A DNA stretch of 64,000 bases. It comes from Thamnaconus septentrionalis (taxonomy: Eukaryota; Chordata; Actinopteri; Tetraodontiformes; Monacanthidae). The stretch spans positions 2,651,905 through 2,715,904 of the forward strand of contig CM020512.1 in assembly GCA_009823395.1 (NCBI GenBank). Direction: 5' to 3'. The notes under the pieces were generated by a model. It had not been told where the DNA came from. It saw only the letters and a program-made list of their open reading frames with translations, and did not search any database. Every line of letters begins with the position of its first letter. Positions within the stretch are counted from its first letter, which is position 1. The position numbers and the translations under genes were made by a program. Shown here piece after piece: positions 24,675-63,716 of the stretch.

Positions 24675-27600
24675 TTAACTAGCAAATGTTTTCCCTGTTT
24701 CTTCCTTGCCTTTGTATGTCCTCTTTCCGTGTGTGAAGGGCAGGTATCTGTACTTGATCATGTGCTGGAGAGGATGGTGCAGGGAGGGAGAAAAGGAAAG
24801 ACAATTAGATGACAGAATTCCATGTTTGCTTCCATGCTTTTTGAAGGCATAACTCAAGTGACAGCACACACACACACGTACCTAGCACCCAGATCAGTTC
24901 ATTAACAAATAACTACATGACAGAATGACATAGTGCCCTCATACATATATATGTACTGCATAAACCTCAGACAGGGCTAAACAACATTCCATGGAAATTA
25001 CTAAGTTGCTGTGTTGCAACGGCGCATAATGTCCTGCAGGGGGCACTAATAGGACAAAGTCTATGTTGAATTTCACGGCACAGTGTTTTAAATGTTGTGC
25101 CTGATCAGTGTGCAGGTGTGAAATGTGTCTGCTGATGAGTCAGGATTGTGTGAGAGAGACTGGTCTTTTACCTTGATCTGCCTTTTCATAGTGATGCAGA
25201 ACAGCATGATGAAGTACATGACAAGGATTGGCCAGAACACTGGCACATTAAAGGCTTCAAAAAATGTGCAAATCATAGCGATGACGATGCCTTTTGTCGC
25301 AGAATGCCTGCCAAAAAAAAAGAGAGTGACGTCAGTTAAAAGTCTACAACAGGGGTGTCAAACATACGGCCCGCAAACTGGGTTTTTCCGGCCCGCGAGA
25401 TGATTTTGCAAAGTATTGAAAACTACAATTTTTCATTGAAAGAAACTGCTGTTCTAAATGTGTCCACTTGATGTCGCAATATCGTTTCTGCTTCGCAAAC
25501 AAACTTAATGTTGGGACTGAGCAAGTCGGCACAAGTACAGCCACTCAAGTCTCCTGTTGGCTACTCTCATTGCCCCAGAATGTCTCTGTGGAAACAAAGT
25601 TGATGCAGAGCAGTGTTGCCAACTCGGCGACGTCCTCGCTAAATCTGGCGACTTTCCAACTCCACATGGCGAATTTTTTTATTTGTCAAGAGCGACAAAT
25701 CTAGCGACTTTTCCCTGGTGTTATTGGAGACTTCTCTGGTATTTTGGAGACCGACATGAAAGCAAGTATCGTTCCTCCGCAGTTCCTGTTGTCAGCGAGC
25801 AGCGGGTGTTGCCGCGCGTTGGGCGGCAGTCAGGGGAAGAGCAGGGAGGAGACCCTCGGAGAGGAGACCCTCGCCACTCCGCGCCCAGGCAGCAAATGAG
25901 TCGCTGAGCCCGCCCTTTCTCACAGAGCGGGACGTAAATGTAAAGGTTTATTCATTGTTACATTGAAATAAATCACTGCGTTTGACTCACACAGCCTCAG
26001 TCACTGAGTCCATCAACAATCCTCTTAAATGACGTGGTTAAAACTAAAAAGGTACAGATATGCGACGCTCATCAAAGCAGCAGTGAGGCGCCGACAAGCC
26101 AAACCTCCTTACTCATGAACAAGCCAACGATACTGCGCATTGAAACACAGCTGAACCTCTTTGAGACACAATTCCAGAAAATGTCAATCATATTAAACAA
26201 TACCATGTTTATGAAAATAATATTTGGCAGATTGTGGTAAATATATTTAATATAATAAAAAATATATTTATATAAAAAAAAACAAAAAAACAAAAACATA
26301 TTTAGGGTGTTTTTGACTCTCTTTTTGTTTCTCCCAAGACGTTATTCCTCTCCTACAGCATCCATTGCCATCAAGTGCAAATTGTCAATGATGCAAATTC
26401 GACGATGGCGTCATTTGGCGACTTCTAGCGACTTTCAGGACAGCCAATAGCGACTTTCCTTACTGAGGAGTTGGCAACAGTGATGCAGACTGCAGAGTGC
26501 TCATAGAACATGAACAGAGTAAAACTGTTAGTTGTTGTTATTTTTACGATATTATTACCATGCCATGGTTTTACCGGTCCGGCCCACTTGGGAATAGAAT
26601 TTCCTCTATGTCGCACGCGGACTAAAATGAGTTTGACCGCCCGGCTCCAGAACCATACTTTCAACTTGTGTGTTCATAGCATCCTGTGGCATTTTCAACT
26701 CGTCCATGTTTAAAATATACACCGAGTGGACAATGTATGATATTTCATTTTGAAAGCCACGCAAATGCATCAATGTTGGGAAAACACAACTTGTCTTTGT
26801 AAAGACACAATAATGTTACACAACGGGTTGTTGGCTAATATCAGTGTCTCAAGGCATTGTAAAATAACTGAGTTATTAACAAATGCACAACTCCAGTTTA
26901 TATGACAACAGATGGGAGCAGAGAATGAACTCACCAGAATTTGAATTCGGGCAATCTTCTGATGAAAGGGCGGAACTCCTCGTTCTGCTTGGTGGGGAGG
27001 GCTGGACCCTCATCTGCAGGAGTGGCAGTGGGTGGATCACAGGATGGTGCAAATGAACTTACTGTTAAGTCAACAAGATGACCTCTACGTAAAAAAAAAA
27101 AACAGTCCGACTTCACTGTGTCAACAACGTACCTTCATCAAGCAGTGAAGGGTCCACTTTTGGTGATAGAAAAGCAATGAACAGGTTGAGATGGTAGATT
27201 CCCAATGCATATGTTACTATATACCATCCCTGTAAAACAGCAAAGAGATTGTTATTGAAAGTGAAGACTGACTAGTAGTAACAATGTGAAATCATCCAAA
27301 AACCCAGGGAAACTAGGGGGGTGCGTTTACAAGCAGATCTGAACATCAACCCAGGGCAGGACAGGCTGCAGTAGAAAACAGCATCAGGAACATTGTTGCA
27401 TGCTTTCACAAGTGGAAATTGCTCATTTAAAAAAAAAAGAAAAAAAAAAGTTCAAGACACTGACTTTGCCTGCTCGACAAGTCATTTCCCAACAAAGACC
27501 CCATCTGCCTTTCTGCCCCGCACTTCTCACTCTCTCACACTTTTAGAGCAAATTGTATGTTTTTTTCCAATTTACTATCATTATTACATGGTTCACAGTA

Positions 27601-28092
27601 AAGTATGTATGTATATATGTGTTACAATACAACCCACCTGTAGTATGTACACTCTGATCATGTAGACAGCAGTGAGTAGTAGAGTAGCAGCCCATCGCAC
27701 TGCATAGAACGGTGTTGACTTGTCTAGCCATGACTGATAGATCTGATAGATCAAAACAACAGAACGCATTCAAAACAAATTCATCACTTTGGGTCATTTC
27801 ACAAATGAACACTGAAAAAGCTCTCGTAACCGATGTATATTGGGCAAAGAAGCAACATTTTATAATGGGATGTTTTTTTACGGAACTGAATGGCTTTTTT
27901 TGTGTTTAAACGAAGAAATATACATTTGTTAGCGTAATACTTTAAAGACAACTGTCTAAAAACTAAAGAAACAAAGTGAAACAATGCAGACACATTGTAA
28001 AGACATTTTACCTGTCCGATCCGCGTGAAAAAGACAGCGACTACAGATGGTTTCCCATGGATTGACTCCCCAACGCTGTCTCCTTCTGACAT
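24675..28092 (-). CDS. rer1: Rer1, retention in endoplasmic reticulum sorting receptor 1
   Basis: Golgi/ER membrane protein that returns escaped ER residents and unassembled subunits to the ER. Coding exons: 28092-28012, 27742-27638, 27229-27133, 27013-26935, 25307-25172 and 24764-24675. They total 195 residues, against 196 in mammals as I remember it. The protein starts [17 protein letters not shown]. It keeps the family stretches [79 protein letters not shown] and [20 protein letters not shown], and ends GKTFAS. The hydrophobic stretches form four membrane segments. The start sits one base inside its exon (acceptor before 28093); the 5' UTR begins in a separate exon ending at 29346. The intron between 26935 and 25307 contains nested transposon remnants. 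Confidence 0.97.
25350..26655. mobile_element. Outer hAT-like non-autonomous element in an rer1 intron (interrupted)
   Basis: The left end is CAGGGGTGTCAAAC followed by GGCCCGC-rich sequence. The right part carries GGTCCGGCCCACTTGGGA and ends near GACTAAAATGAGTTTGAC. This arrangement is common in fish hAT-type elements, whose intact right end would be GTTTGACACCCCTG; here it is degraded to GTTTGACCGCCCG, so the right limit and a target-site duplication cannot be set. No transposase frame is present. The interior is split by a second element at 25611-26482, and the flanks (GTTGATGCAGA / ATGCAGACTGCAGAG) rejoin across it. Confidence 0.65.
25611..26482. mobile_element. Nested hAT-like element with imperfect 8-bp target duplication
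   Basis: Ends are CAGTGTTGCCAACTC at the left and GAGTTGGCAACAGTG at the right, terminal inverted repeats with one or two mismatches. It is flanked by ATGCAGAG (25603-25610) and ATGCAGAC (26483-26490), a 7/8 match of the length hAT transposases leave. Subterminal TAGCGACTTTC-type repeats appear near both ends. No open transposase frame, so it is non-autonomous. It inserted into the element at 25350-26655 and is therefore younger. Confidence 0.75.
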
Positions 28093-29345
28093 TCTGCCAT
28101 TAAAAATAAGACAGACTTCATCATAGTACCATTCTAGAGCCATTCGTCCATTCTTCTCACTCCTATTAAGGCAGGACTGAACAACCTTGTCATATAATTT
28201 CTAGCATTAAAACGTTAACAGAAGATGACATTTTACAAGCATGTTTACCTTCCTAGAGTTCACCGGCTAAGTTTAAAATAAGTGTCTTGCTTTCTCCATG
28301 ACCAATGATGAAAGAATATCTAAAAAAAAAAAATTCATCTAAAAAAAATACTGTCCTAACCTGCAAGAAAAAACGTAAAATGTTGGTACGTGAAATACGT
28401 GTACTTTACGCCAAGCGTGGTTTACAACTATTTCACAATTCGCGTACAATAATGTGAAATAATGTGTTGGAAACGTATTAAATTCTGATAAAACGTAACA
28501 TGAACGACTAAGTGTAACGTATGGCGACATTACTGACATTTATTTGTTAAGGTAGAGACTATATCATGTTAAGGTAACACTCAGTGATTAATAACCCTTG
28601 GCGCGATAATTTTCGACTAACAATAAACTATCTCATATCCATTGGCTTTTATATGTCACTACACGGCATTTCGATTAAAATCTGAAATTGAAAATCTTGA
28701 ATAACTGCTTTCGGATGTGGTTAGCCTAGCTATATAATTAGCTTACAGGCTTTGGTGGCCGCAAAAGACCGATCGTACCTTTTATGTAAACAAACTATTT
28801 TATGACGAATACTTTAACTACACAAGAATACAAATGTTAGGTAACAAACACGTATGTTTAATGTATTACATCCATTGAAGTCACTCGTGTTAGCTTACAA
28901 ATTAGCACTAACTCGCTAACCTTTGGTCAAAATTGACATTTTGAACGGGTAATGTAGTTTTTATACACATCCATCTAGCGCTTACAAGCCTTTATTTCAC
29001 AACATTTCCCATAACCCCATCGAGCCGCGACATGTAGCACCGCAACCATAAATGTAGTCCACGACTCGTCCTCATTGATAAGCAATAAACGCTTGGCAGG
29101 AATTTTTGAACTACAAGTACCAACAACCAGCACGATAACTTGACAACTCACTTCCGGCAGTACGTTACCAGGGTCCATGGCTAGCACACTATAGCCCCTG
29201 TAAAAGCTTCCTTCTATGAGCCGTATCTCTTTTTGTTGAATGACAGAACCATTGAAAATATACGCCTGTATTTTAACACATCGGGAATATATGTGTCATG
29301 CTAGTTTTTCAGTTCGAAAAGCGTAAATGTCAGTCCTTTCCTTAC

Positions 29346-29450
29346 CTGATACTGCCGCTGTGTCACTACCCGGCTGTACCTAGCAAGTCAGACTAGCCGC
29401 TTCTCGTGCAATCCAACCTAGTGTGAACACGTCAGTACTTCCGGTAGGGT
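29346..29450 (-). promoter_or_regulatory. Probable rer1 non-coding first exon and promoter
   Basis: A strong donor (TATCAG|GTAAGG, exon end at 29346) lies upstream of the first coding exon on the same strand, in a GC-richer stretch. Just upstream, 29437-29444 reads CCGGAAGT in gene sense, a consensus ETS-family site typical of housekeeping promoters. A second ETS-type site sits at about 29150. The exact transcription start cannot be read from sequence. Confidence 0.55.
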
Positions 29451-29829
29451 TCGAACAGATGGCAGACAAAAATAATTGAGCCCTAAAACGATACCAACCT
29501 CAGTCAGTCGGTTTATCATTCATTTATATCAGAACGATGAATTTAACAAATAAAAAAAAAGAAATAAAACATGCTATAGATCATCAGCTGAGAAAGAGAG
29601 AGCTAAAGGGAAGTGAAGTATAGTTTAATATGATTTTAAGAAAACAACACAGTTTAAAATTCTTATAAGCCAAATGGACTGTTGGGTTGAAGGTTGTTGC
29701 CAGATAGGTCCAAATCATTGTTGTCTCAACACAAAAAGGAAAATAAGCCAACTAGTTAAACACGAAGATTATTCATATTTACACTGCTGCACAGCATAAT
29801 ACTGATCACAAGCACAACATATCCTAATG

Positions 29830-29882
<53 letters not shown>

Positions 29883-31129
29883 GTGCTCTTTCTTGACCAG
29901 TCTGACATGCGCGCGTGCATGTGTGTGTGTGTAAACAACTTAAAATTAATGTGAGAATTAACCAAGTCATTGTAAGTGTACACTTACAAGTGTACACTGT
30001 TGCAACCAGTTTCAGCAAAAAAATTCAACACAGTTATTAAACATGCAAACGTCTCTTTGAATTAAATTTAGAAGTCAATTGGAATGCTGTAATTTTCACA
30101 AAAGTACCTTGAAGAAAATCTACACAAAAGGTACACAACTCCACTAACAACAATCAAATACAAGCCTTGCCCTGCAAGGTTTATTGAAACAAAAAAAAAG
30201 CAAAAAAAAAACAAAAACAAAATTGTAATAACAATGATGAAATTTCAATTCATCACATTGTTTTTATGATGTACTTTGTCACAATTCTGATTGAATCCCT
30301 GCTTTAAAAACATAATACTGATTTTGAAATGATGCTTCTTAACCTATTCCTCTTCTGTACTTTTCTAAGTCAATTATCACAATATTACTACAGGTTGATG
30401 AAAAAGAAAAAGAAAAATATGCACAGTCCAATTTCTCATGTTTCATCCAATTTTGCATTTTCAATGATATTCACTATGAGTATTTTTAAAAAATCAACTT
30501 TTGTTATAACAATAACAGTATTTCAAAATATGCTGACATCACATTTTTAGAGTGAGATTCACGAGTAAATAATGTGCTTGCTGTGACTTTGATTGTTGTT
30601 TAACCCTACCCAAACAGTTCTAAAACATACTGGCAATACACAATGTTAAAGCTAAATACCTTTTCTCAAGCACAACTAATCCAAAACATTACATACAAAC
30701 GAGGTACATACATTTTTACAAAAACATTTTCTGAGAACATTTTTCCTGGAACAAAAAATAAAACGGTGATATTTATTCGATACAATTTGCATGATTGTGC
30801 CACTGCTACATATTCCAGGGACCACAGGAGAATTTGGTTATTGTACAGTGTCTTGTGTTATTGCACAGTGCATCTGAAAATACATGCTGTATTCTTGAAA
30901 GAGGTCCACACTATCTGTAGTCAGCACTGCTTTGACAGATGCTATTGCCACAGTCTTTTTTTTTGATGCACTTGTGCCAGCACATGGAAGTTTGTCGGCA
31001 CAACTTACAAGTCCTACCCTCAGAGAGAATTTGATTGACTGTATCACCTTCAAGTTCCAATTTATATGCTTTCAGTCGGCAAACACGCGGAGTCGGTAGT
31101 ATTGGCAAAACATTCTTGAGGTGTTCGGC
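29451..31129 (-). other. Intergenic spacer and probable tp73 3' UTR
   Basis: Downstream of the tp73 stop. A minus-strand AATAAA at 30180-30185 would give a 3' UTR of about 0.95 kb. The remainder is AT-rich spacer up to the rer1 promoter, including the (TAA)n run. No further exon was recognised. Confidence 0.45.
29827..29880. repeat. (TAA)n microsatellite
   Basis: About 17-18 uninterrupted TAA/ATA units between the rer1 promoter and the tp73 3' end. They create spurious tyrosine- or leucine-rich open frames on the minus strand. Confidence 0.95.
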
Positions 31130-48372
<17,243 letters not shown>

Positions 48373-48389
48373 CTTAGAGGTTAAATGGT

Positions 48390-50085
48390 CTGGGGAGGGA
48401 CAGATCACTCTGCACAGCACACAAAGGGAGAGAGAAAAATAAGGGCAGTGAGCTTATACCAAATGAAATGAACAAGACTGAGTGCAATAAGGCAGTTTTT
48501 CGGATGGTTAGTTTATCCTTTAGAAACAACAATGCAAAGATGCTGTTTTCACTATTTCTGTGAGGACTCTGAAAGGCTTACAGTCATTTTACGTTCTGCT
48601 GCACAGCTTCATCCAAACCCTAAACTACAATATGCCTAACCCAATCGCACTAACCTCTCAAATGTAAGTCTTTGCAATTTATGTGGATCAGACATAAAGT
48701 CTTCATAATGAAGCTAGTAGTAAAGGGGGTTGGTCCACACAAGAAGAATAGGCAGACAGCACACGCACACACATGCGTCCAGGTGTGATCACACCAATGT
48801 AGTCCCATTGAGGTGCATGGCGCAGGGTGATGGTGTCAGGGGGCCGCAGCGTGCCCGGACCTGCCTGATTCATCACGTTCCCACTTCCCTCTGCAAAGTC
48901 TGCCCATCGCCGCCGCCTCCTCCTTCTCCTCTTCCTCTTCCTCTACCTCCTCCTACTCCTCCCTCTCTTCCTCCTCTTCCTCTTACAGAACCTATCGAAA
49001 CGGCGCCTGTGCCACATCTATAAGGTCCGATATCAATTCTAATTGTCACAGTCTAATTATTCCGCCCTTGACCACAGTTATAAAGCGAAAGTCGAGGTTT
49101 TTGTTGTTTAAAAAAAAAATGTTGATAAAGATTTAAGGAAAGAACGATTGCGTCTATTAAACCTAGGTGCAAGGTATATTCGTCCTACCAAAGTTTGTTA
49201 AATTCCCATCGACCTCCGCAGCGTCGCATCTCCCTAGCAACACTGTGTGAGAGGAAAGTGTGGCAAAGGTGCGTTAAAGCTACAGGCCGCGATAAATAAA
49301 TGGGGCGTAAAACGCACCAAAGAGTGCAACTTCTGAGAATGTGGACAAATGTGTGAACAGTCCTCGAACATTCGTGACTGAATACAACATGATGACACGT
49401 CTGTGTCTTGTATGCAGCTTTGTTGCAGCGCAGCAGTGGATCGATGGGATATAACTGCTTTGGAAAACATGCAGAGTGAAGTCATAACCTGAGAACAAAG
49501 GGCGATCTGAGGGGAAACAAAACATCCAAGCGGGTCGAGCAGCGCGGAGCCTCAGTGTGTGGATCGCATCATTAGCTGCTGGTTCCCGCTGCTGCACGCG
49601 CGGTTCCCGCCCCGTCGGATCCCAGAGCAGCTCGTCAACTCACAGGGGAGCAGCAGAGCGGCAGGACAGACTAATCAAATCACCTGTCTACCTGTAAATC
49701 ACATCATTCCTACAGTATGTTCTGACCGCAAACATAAACACCGATTTTTTTTTTGTTAATATTTAGACTTGTGTGCGCATAACAGTTGAAAAAAAAACCC
49801 CAAAACATTTAAATGGCTTTTATTCATAGCACCTTATTTTGTTCTATTCGCAGTGTCTGTATTATAAAACACTGTCCAGTCAGTTGACAGACGATAAACA
49901 ACAAAAATGACACCAAACTTTCACATTTAGTCCAAGTCCCTTTTTTTTCAATTACAAATTATATCGTGTTGCTCCTGCACGTGTCCTCTGCCTCGCCTCT
50001 TAAATCTCACTCAAATCGCTCAGGACTCTTGTATACTAGTCACTAGTCTCACATTCACCTGTTCCTACGTTACGGCACCCATGAC

Positions 50086-50144
<59 letters not shown>

Positions 50145-50870
50145 CCCGTGGGTCATTTCATGCAGGAAAATCATCAGTCCCAACTGAGGAGAAATTAATT
50201 TTAAAATAGTTTTAGATTGGATTCTTCTCCCCCAGCGAAATATGTTACACAGGCCATAACACGGGCCGTGCGAGGATACTATGGCGCGAGCCGAGCCTGT
50301 TATTGTTGATGATACAGGAAGATCGTTCAGTTTCGATCGCGATTACGAACATTAACGTGAAAAAAAAAAAAAAATTTTAGAATACAAAAATGACTTCATT
50401 TTACCTAAGTGTTTGTCAAGTTGAATGAGATAAACGAAAGGTTACTTGCGTTAAACACGATATGTTTGTAAGGTTACAAAGTCGTCCTAAAACAATAAAA
50501 CAAAAAGAGAAACATTTTTCGATTTTTTTTTCTCTCTCTGGTTCATCTGCGATCAGAGTTAGAAAATCGAGCTGTCAAACAGACTTCTGAGCTGTCAATA
50601 TCCCCTAAGAATACTACAGGCCAATTTGTTCATTAAAAAAAAAACCCCATATATATACGGTATATAACCAAAATGTTTTAAATGAAAATTAAAAGGCTTT
50701 CAGTTGGTTGAAAAAATAAATAAATACGATCACTGTTATCACTAATGTCATTTCTTATCTCACAAAAAAGCAAAACAGGAATGTTTGGCAATTACGAATT
50801 AAAACAGTCTGTCGTATTCGAACTTCAAAACCAAACACATAACATAGTTCCACTAAAAATTAAATAACCT
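48390..50870 (-). other. Tp73 5' intron region
   Basis: Between the TA coding exon 1 (acceptor before 48389) and the likely non-coding first exon. It holds a CT-rich run at about 48905-48985 and a (CA)n run at 50091-50142. A GTGAGT-like donor near 49640 (minus) is an alternative 5' UTR exon end. No protein-coding exon was supported. Confidence 0.45.
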
Positions 50871-50872
50871 AC

Positions 50873-51719
50873 CTGAAGGTTATTACAAATCCAGTCCGGA
50901 CACTCGAGAATTACGTCGCGCTGAGCACCTGCGTGTTTACAATCGATCATGCCAGAAGAGTGACCCTCCATACAAAAAACAACAACAGCAGCAGCAGCAA
51001 CAGCAAAAAGATAAATAAATATCGACCGATTCTTTTTTTTCTTCTTCTTCTTTTTTTTTTTTTTTACTGTATGATTACAGGAGGTTGAAGGTGATTGGCT
51101 TTTCGGAGGAAGACAGATAACTGCGAGGGAACCGGAGTGGGACTGATTTGCATGCTGTTGATCGAGGTGTGAGCTGTGCTGAGGGAGACCGAGGAGGAGG
51201 CGAAGCGCTGTTTGCGCTGGGAGAAGCAGGGAGGGGGGCAGCGCGCTTTGGGGCCACTTTAGCGGGAAAAGTCTTTCGGCGCACCACAGGGATGATTTGG
51301 GGGTGGGATAAACCCTTAGTTATTAAGCTTCGACATCAGCATTTATGTCAAAACTATTATCGAACAGCTATAGGGAGGAAGATTTGAGAATTATGACGAG
51401 AGGCTTTTAGAAATGTACAACAATATTACGACGACAACAAAAAAAACAACAACACAACTTTCTCTTTCCTGAGAGAATAAAAATGAATATTAAATAAATA
51501 TGGTTTGTCACCAGGCTATAACCAGATGCGCGCCACGCGTTCACCCGAGACGCACAAACACGCAGGCCACGCTCTCCCGAAACGCCTCATATAAAGCGCA
51601 ACCGACGAGCACTACATTTCCCAGAAGGCAAGCCGGGACATTTCTTCGACGCTCATTGGTCATGCCCCGGCGCGTTTCGTCGCTCTCCGTTCATACAAAC
51701 AACTAGCAACAGTTGGGTT
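50873..51719. promoter_or_regulatory. Shared head-to-head promoter region of tp73 and wrap73
   Basis: Tp73 leaves to the left and wrap73 to the right. A minus-strand donor CTTCAG|GTAGGT with exon end 50873 is a candidate for the tp73 non-coding first exon. Within the interval are TTTAGCGGGAAA (51258-51269), an E2F-type site, and ACTACATTTCCCAGAAGGC (51611-51629), close to the ZNF143/STAF motif common at bidirectional promoters. ATTGG (inverted CCAAT) boxes occur at about 51092 and 51655. E2F1 is a known activator of human TP73. The 70-codon minus-strand frame at 51075-51287 has no recognisable product. Confidence 0.55.
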
Positions 51720-51834
51720 GTCCATCAGTGTCTTAAAGATAATCATGAGAAGGAGAAAAAACTTTTCCAAGGTGTCTTTGGAGCATTAAGCCTCTATGAT
51801 TCCCCGAACTAAAGCATTAACATTGCAGCTAGAG
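51720..51834 (+). other. wrap73: Wrap73 non-coding first exon (5' limit approximate)
   Basis: Ends in a perfect donor, CTAGAG|GTAAGT, at 51834. The next exon starts at 52335 after TTTGTTCAG, 19 nt before the start codon. The transcription start is inferred only from position relative to the ZNF143-type site. Confidence 0.5.
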
Positions 51835-52353
51835 GTAAGTTAAGTTTTACGACTGAGCCCGAGCGTAACGACGAATAGCTTGTCACTCACTTGCTAGCTA
51901 ATGTGACTGGTGTCCAGTGATAAGCTCAATAGATAATGTTTACTGACCCTTTGCACGTTACGTCTTGTCTCCATTTTTTCTGGGCTATGAATTAATGTCT
52001 GCAGGCACATACACTATTTGTGTTACCCAGAACGCGTTTCTTTGTGAGTTTATTTCACTTTAGAGAGGTGTTTCACTTTAGAGATAGCTAGCATATCGAC
52101 ACGTTGGTTGCCATACTTGATAAATTTCCTTCACGCATTGTTGATTTCCTTAATTTTGGGTCAAGTTTTATTATTTTTCTGTCAGTTTGACACTTCGTTC
52201 ACGTTCTTTGTGTGCGCAGTTAATCTGCTTATTTAGCAGGGTTGCGGCGCCATCGCGTGGTGTTACTGGAACACTTCTGCACTTAAAGAGCTGAGGGGGA
52301 ACTATACTAATAATAATATCAATCCTTTGTTCAGGAACAGTCGTGAGTCCAAG

Positions 52354-61853
<9,500 letters not shown>

Positions 61854-62085
61854 TGAAGTGCACAAACAAAATCCAAGTCTCTCGAGTGAAGTTGTAGCTG
61901 CGGACCAATGTAGTCAGGCACCTGTTGCTGCTGTTTGACAAATTCAGTTTCTCATCAGAATGAAAACGGACACTTCTTTGAGTGACGCTCTAGACATACA
62001 TGCTGTGAAAAGATACATGTGGAATAGCTGTAGATTGCACTTTACTTTTAGTATTTTTTTATGAATTACCCAAAGTTGTATTTTG

Positions 62086-62091
62086 AATAAA
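62086..62091 (+). terminator. Wrap73 polyadenylation signal
   Basis: Canonical AATAAA 233 nt after the wrap73 stop codon, in AT-rich DNA. Cleavage would be expected about 15-25 nt later. Confidence 0.75.
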
Positions 62092-62297
62092 TGCTTTCTT
62101 ATGAATCACGATATTTTGGAGTGGCTGTTTTTCTTGGCATCCAACTAGCAGACAGTTCTGGACAATCCATCTCACTTTGAGACGTTTGTTTATCCTTTAA
62201 CTAATTTAAAGTCACCCCATCTTTGACAGTATGCAATGCAAGTGTACTTCACACTTGAAATAAACAGAGCCAAGACCCTGACAGCAACATATAGGCA

Positions 62298-62303
62298 TTT
62301 ATT
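62298..62303 (-). terminator. Probable tprg1l polyadenylation signal
   Basis: AATAAA on the minus strand, about 1.13 kb after the tprg1l stop codon and roughly 200 bp from the wrap73 signal. The region 62304-63434 holds no other exon and would then be tprg1l 3' UTR. Confidence 0.55.
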
Positions 62304-63434
62304 ATCATCCACTGTGGAGACTGCGTTACAGATATCCAGAGCATTAAGATCATTGAACATCAACTGTTGTAACAAGTAAAACCTTTTCATGTATGTAACT
62401 AAATAATAAGACAATCGAAAAGGATTTTTGCAGTCAAATAAAGCGTTGGCAAAAAAATAAATCCTGTTTCTTATACAAACTTTTTCAGGGTATTAAAAAA
62501 AAAAATCAAACATCTGTCATGCAAACTGAACGTGCAGACAGCATGCACAAGTTACGAGCTGACGAAGGCATTTCAGGACATTTACTCAGTGGCATTGTTG
62601 AGCAAGACAGAACGGCGTCAATACCTTTGGCGTCAAAACCTCACAGTAATTTAACAAAAACAAACAAAAAAAAACACCTTAATGCTCTTGATAAATTCAC
62701 ACGACTGGCACCCGTTGGTGGGTATTGAAAACTGAAGTAAAGCTTTTCCATCCCAAACAGCTTTCTCAGGCTGTCCCTTAAACTAGACAAACTCAAGTCT
62801 ACTGTATGTTTCAACACAAAGTGATTTTTCCAGAGCAGCTCTCACAAGTCTTGCATCATCTCTGAACTATGACTGAGTAAATAAGGGGAACATAAACATT
62901 AATCATGGGACGGGATTATTGAACTCGTGAACCGTCAGCTGCTATTCCCGAAAAAGAAGCTACACTTTGCCTCCGTTATTTTATCAAAGCATTCCTTCAT
63001 TAGGAACGGTAGAGATGCAACCAATACAGAAGCTACAGAAGCTATTCTAGGCGATGCAGATTTGCTGTTCAGTTTCAGGGCAAAGAGAAAACAGAACGTC
63101 TCAGAACCATGTCACATTGAAAGCACACATTAACCATTTTAAATTGTGTCTTTGAACAAGGAGCATAAAGAGGGCTGGGACCACAACCAGAATAGGCAGA
63201 AAGGTCCTCAACCGATTCATCAGATTTTCTACCCTACTTGTGTAATTTGCATATTTTCCTGAGGGTCTGGGTTTGGCGAATCTTCAATCTCTCAAGAGCT
63301 GCAGGAAATGCATGACTCGGTCACCTGAAGTAAGCTAACCACTTCAACCTTAAAAGGAGGGATTTTTTTTTTGCCTGCAGCATATTTTGGCAAAGATACG
63401 AAGCTTGTAATTTAGTTGTAATTTCCTGTGAACT

Positions 63435-63716
<282 letters not shown>

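Noticed and set aside
25557..25907. 116-codon plus-strand frame as a gene
   Set aside because: It lies inside the hAT-like elements, matches no transposase I recognise and has no splice or promoter context.
28975..29187. Minus-strand frame starting MLAMDPGNVLPE, followed by GTGAGT, as a coding first exon of rer1
   Set aside because: The rer1 start at 28092 matches the family N-terminus. This could at most be an alternative 5' exon, and nothing in the sequence confirms it.
29756..30018. Poly-Tyr and poly-Leu minus-strand frames
   Set aside because: They derive from the (TAA)n repeat.
51075..51287. 70-codon Ser/Pro-rich minus-strand frame as an N-terminal tp73 exon
   Set aside because: It ends in a stop with no donor in phase, and the TA start at 48372 already gives the expected N-terminus. 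It is more likely 5' flank or UTR.
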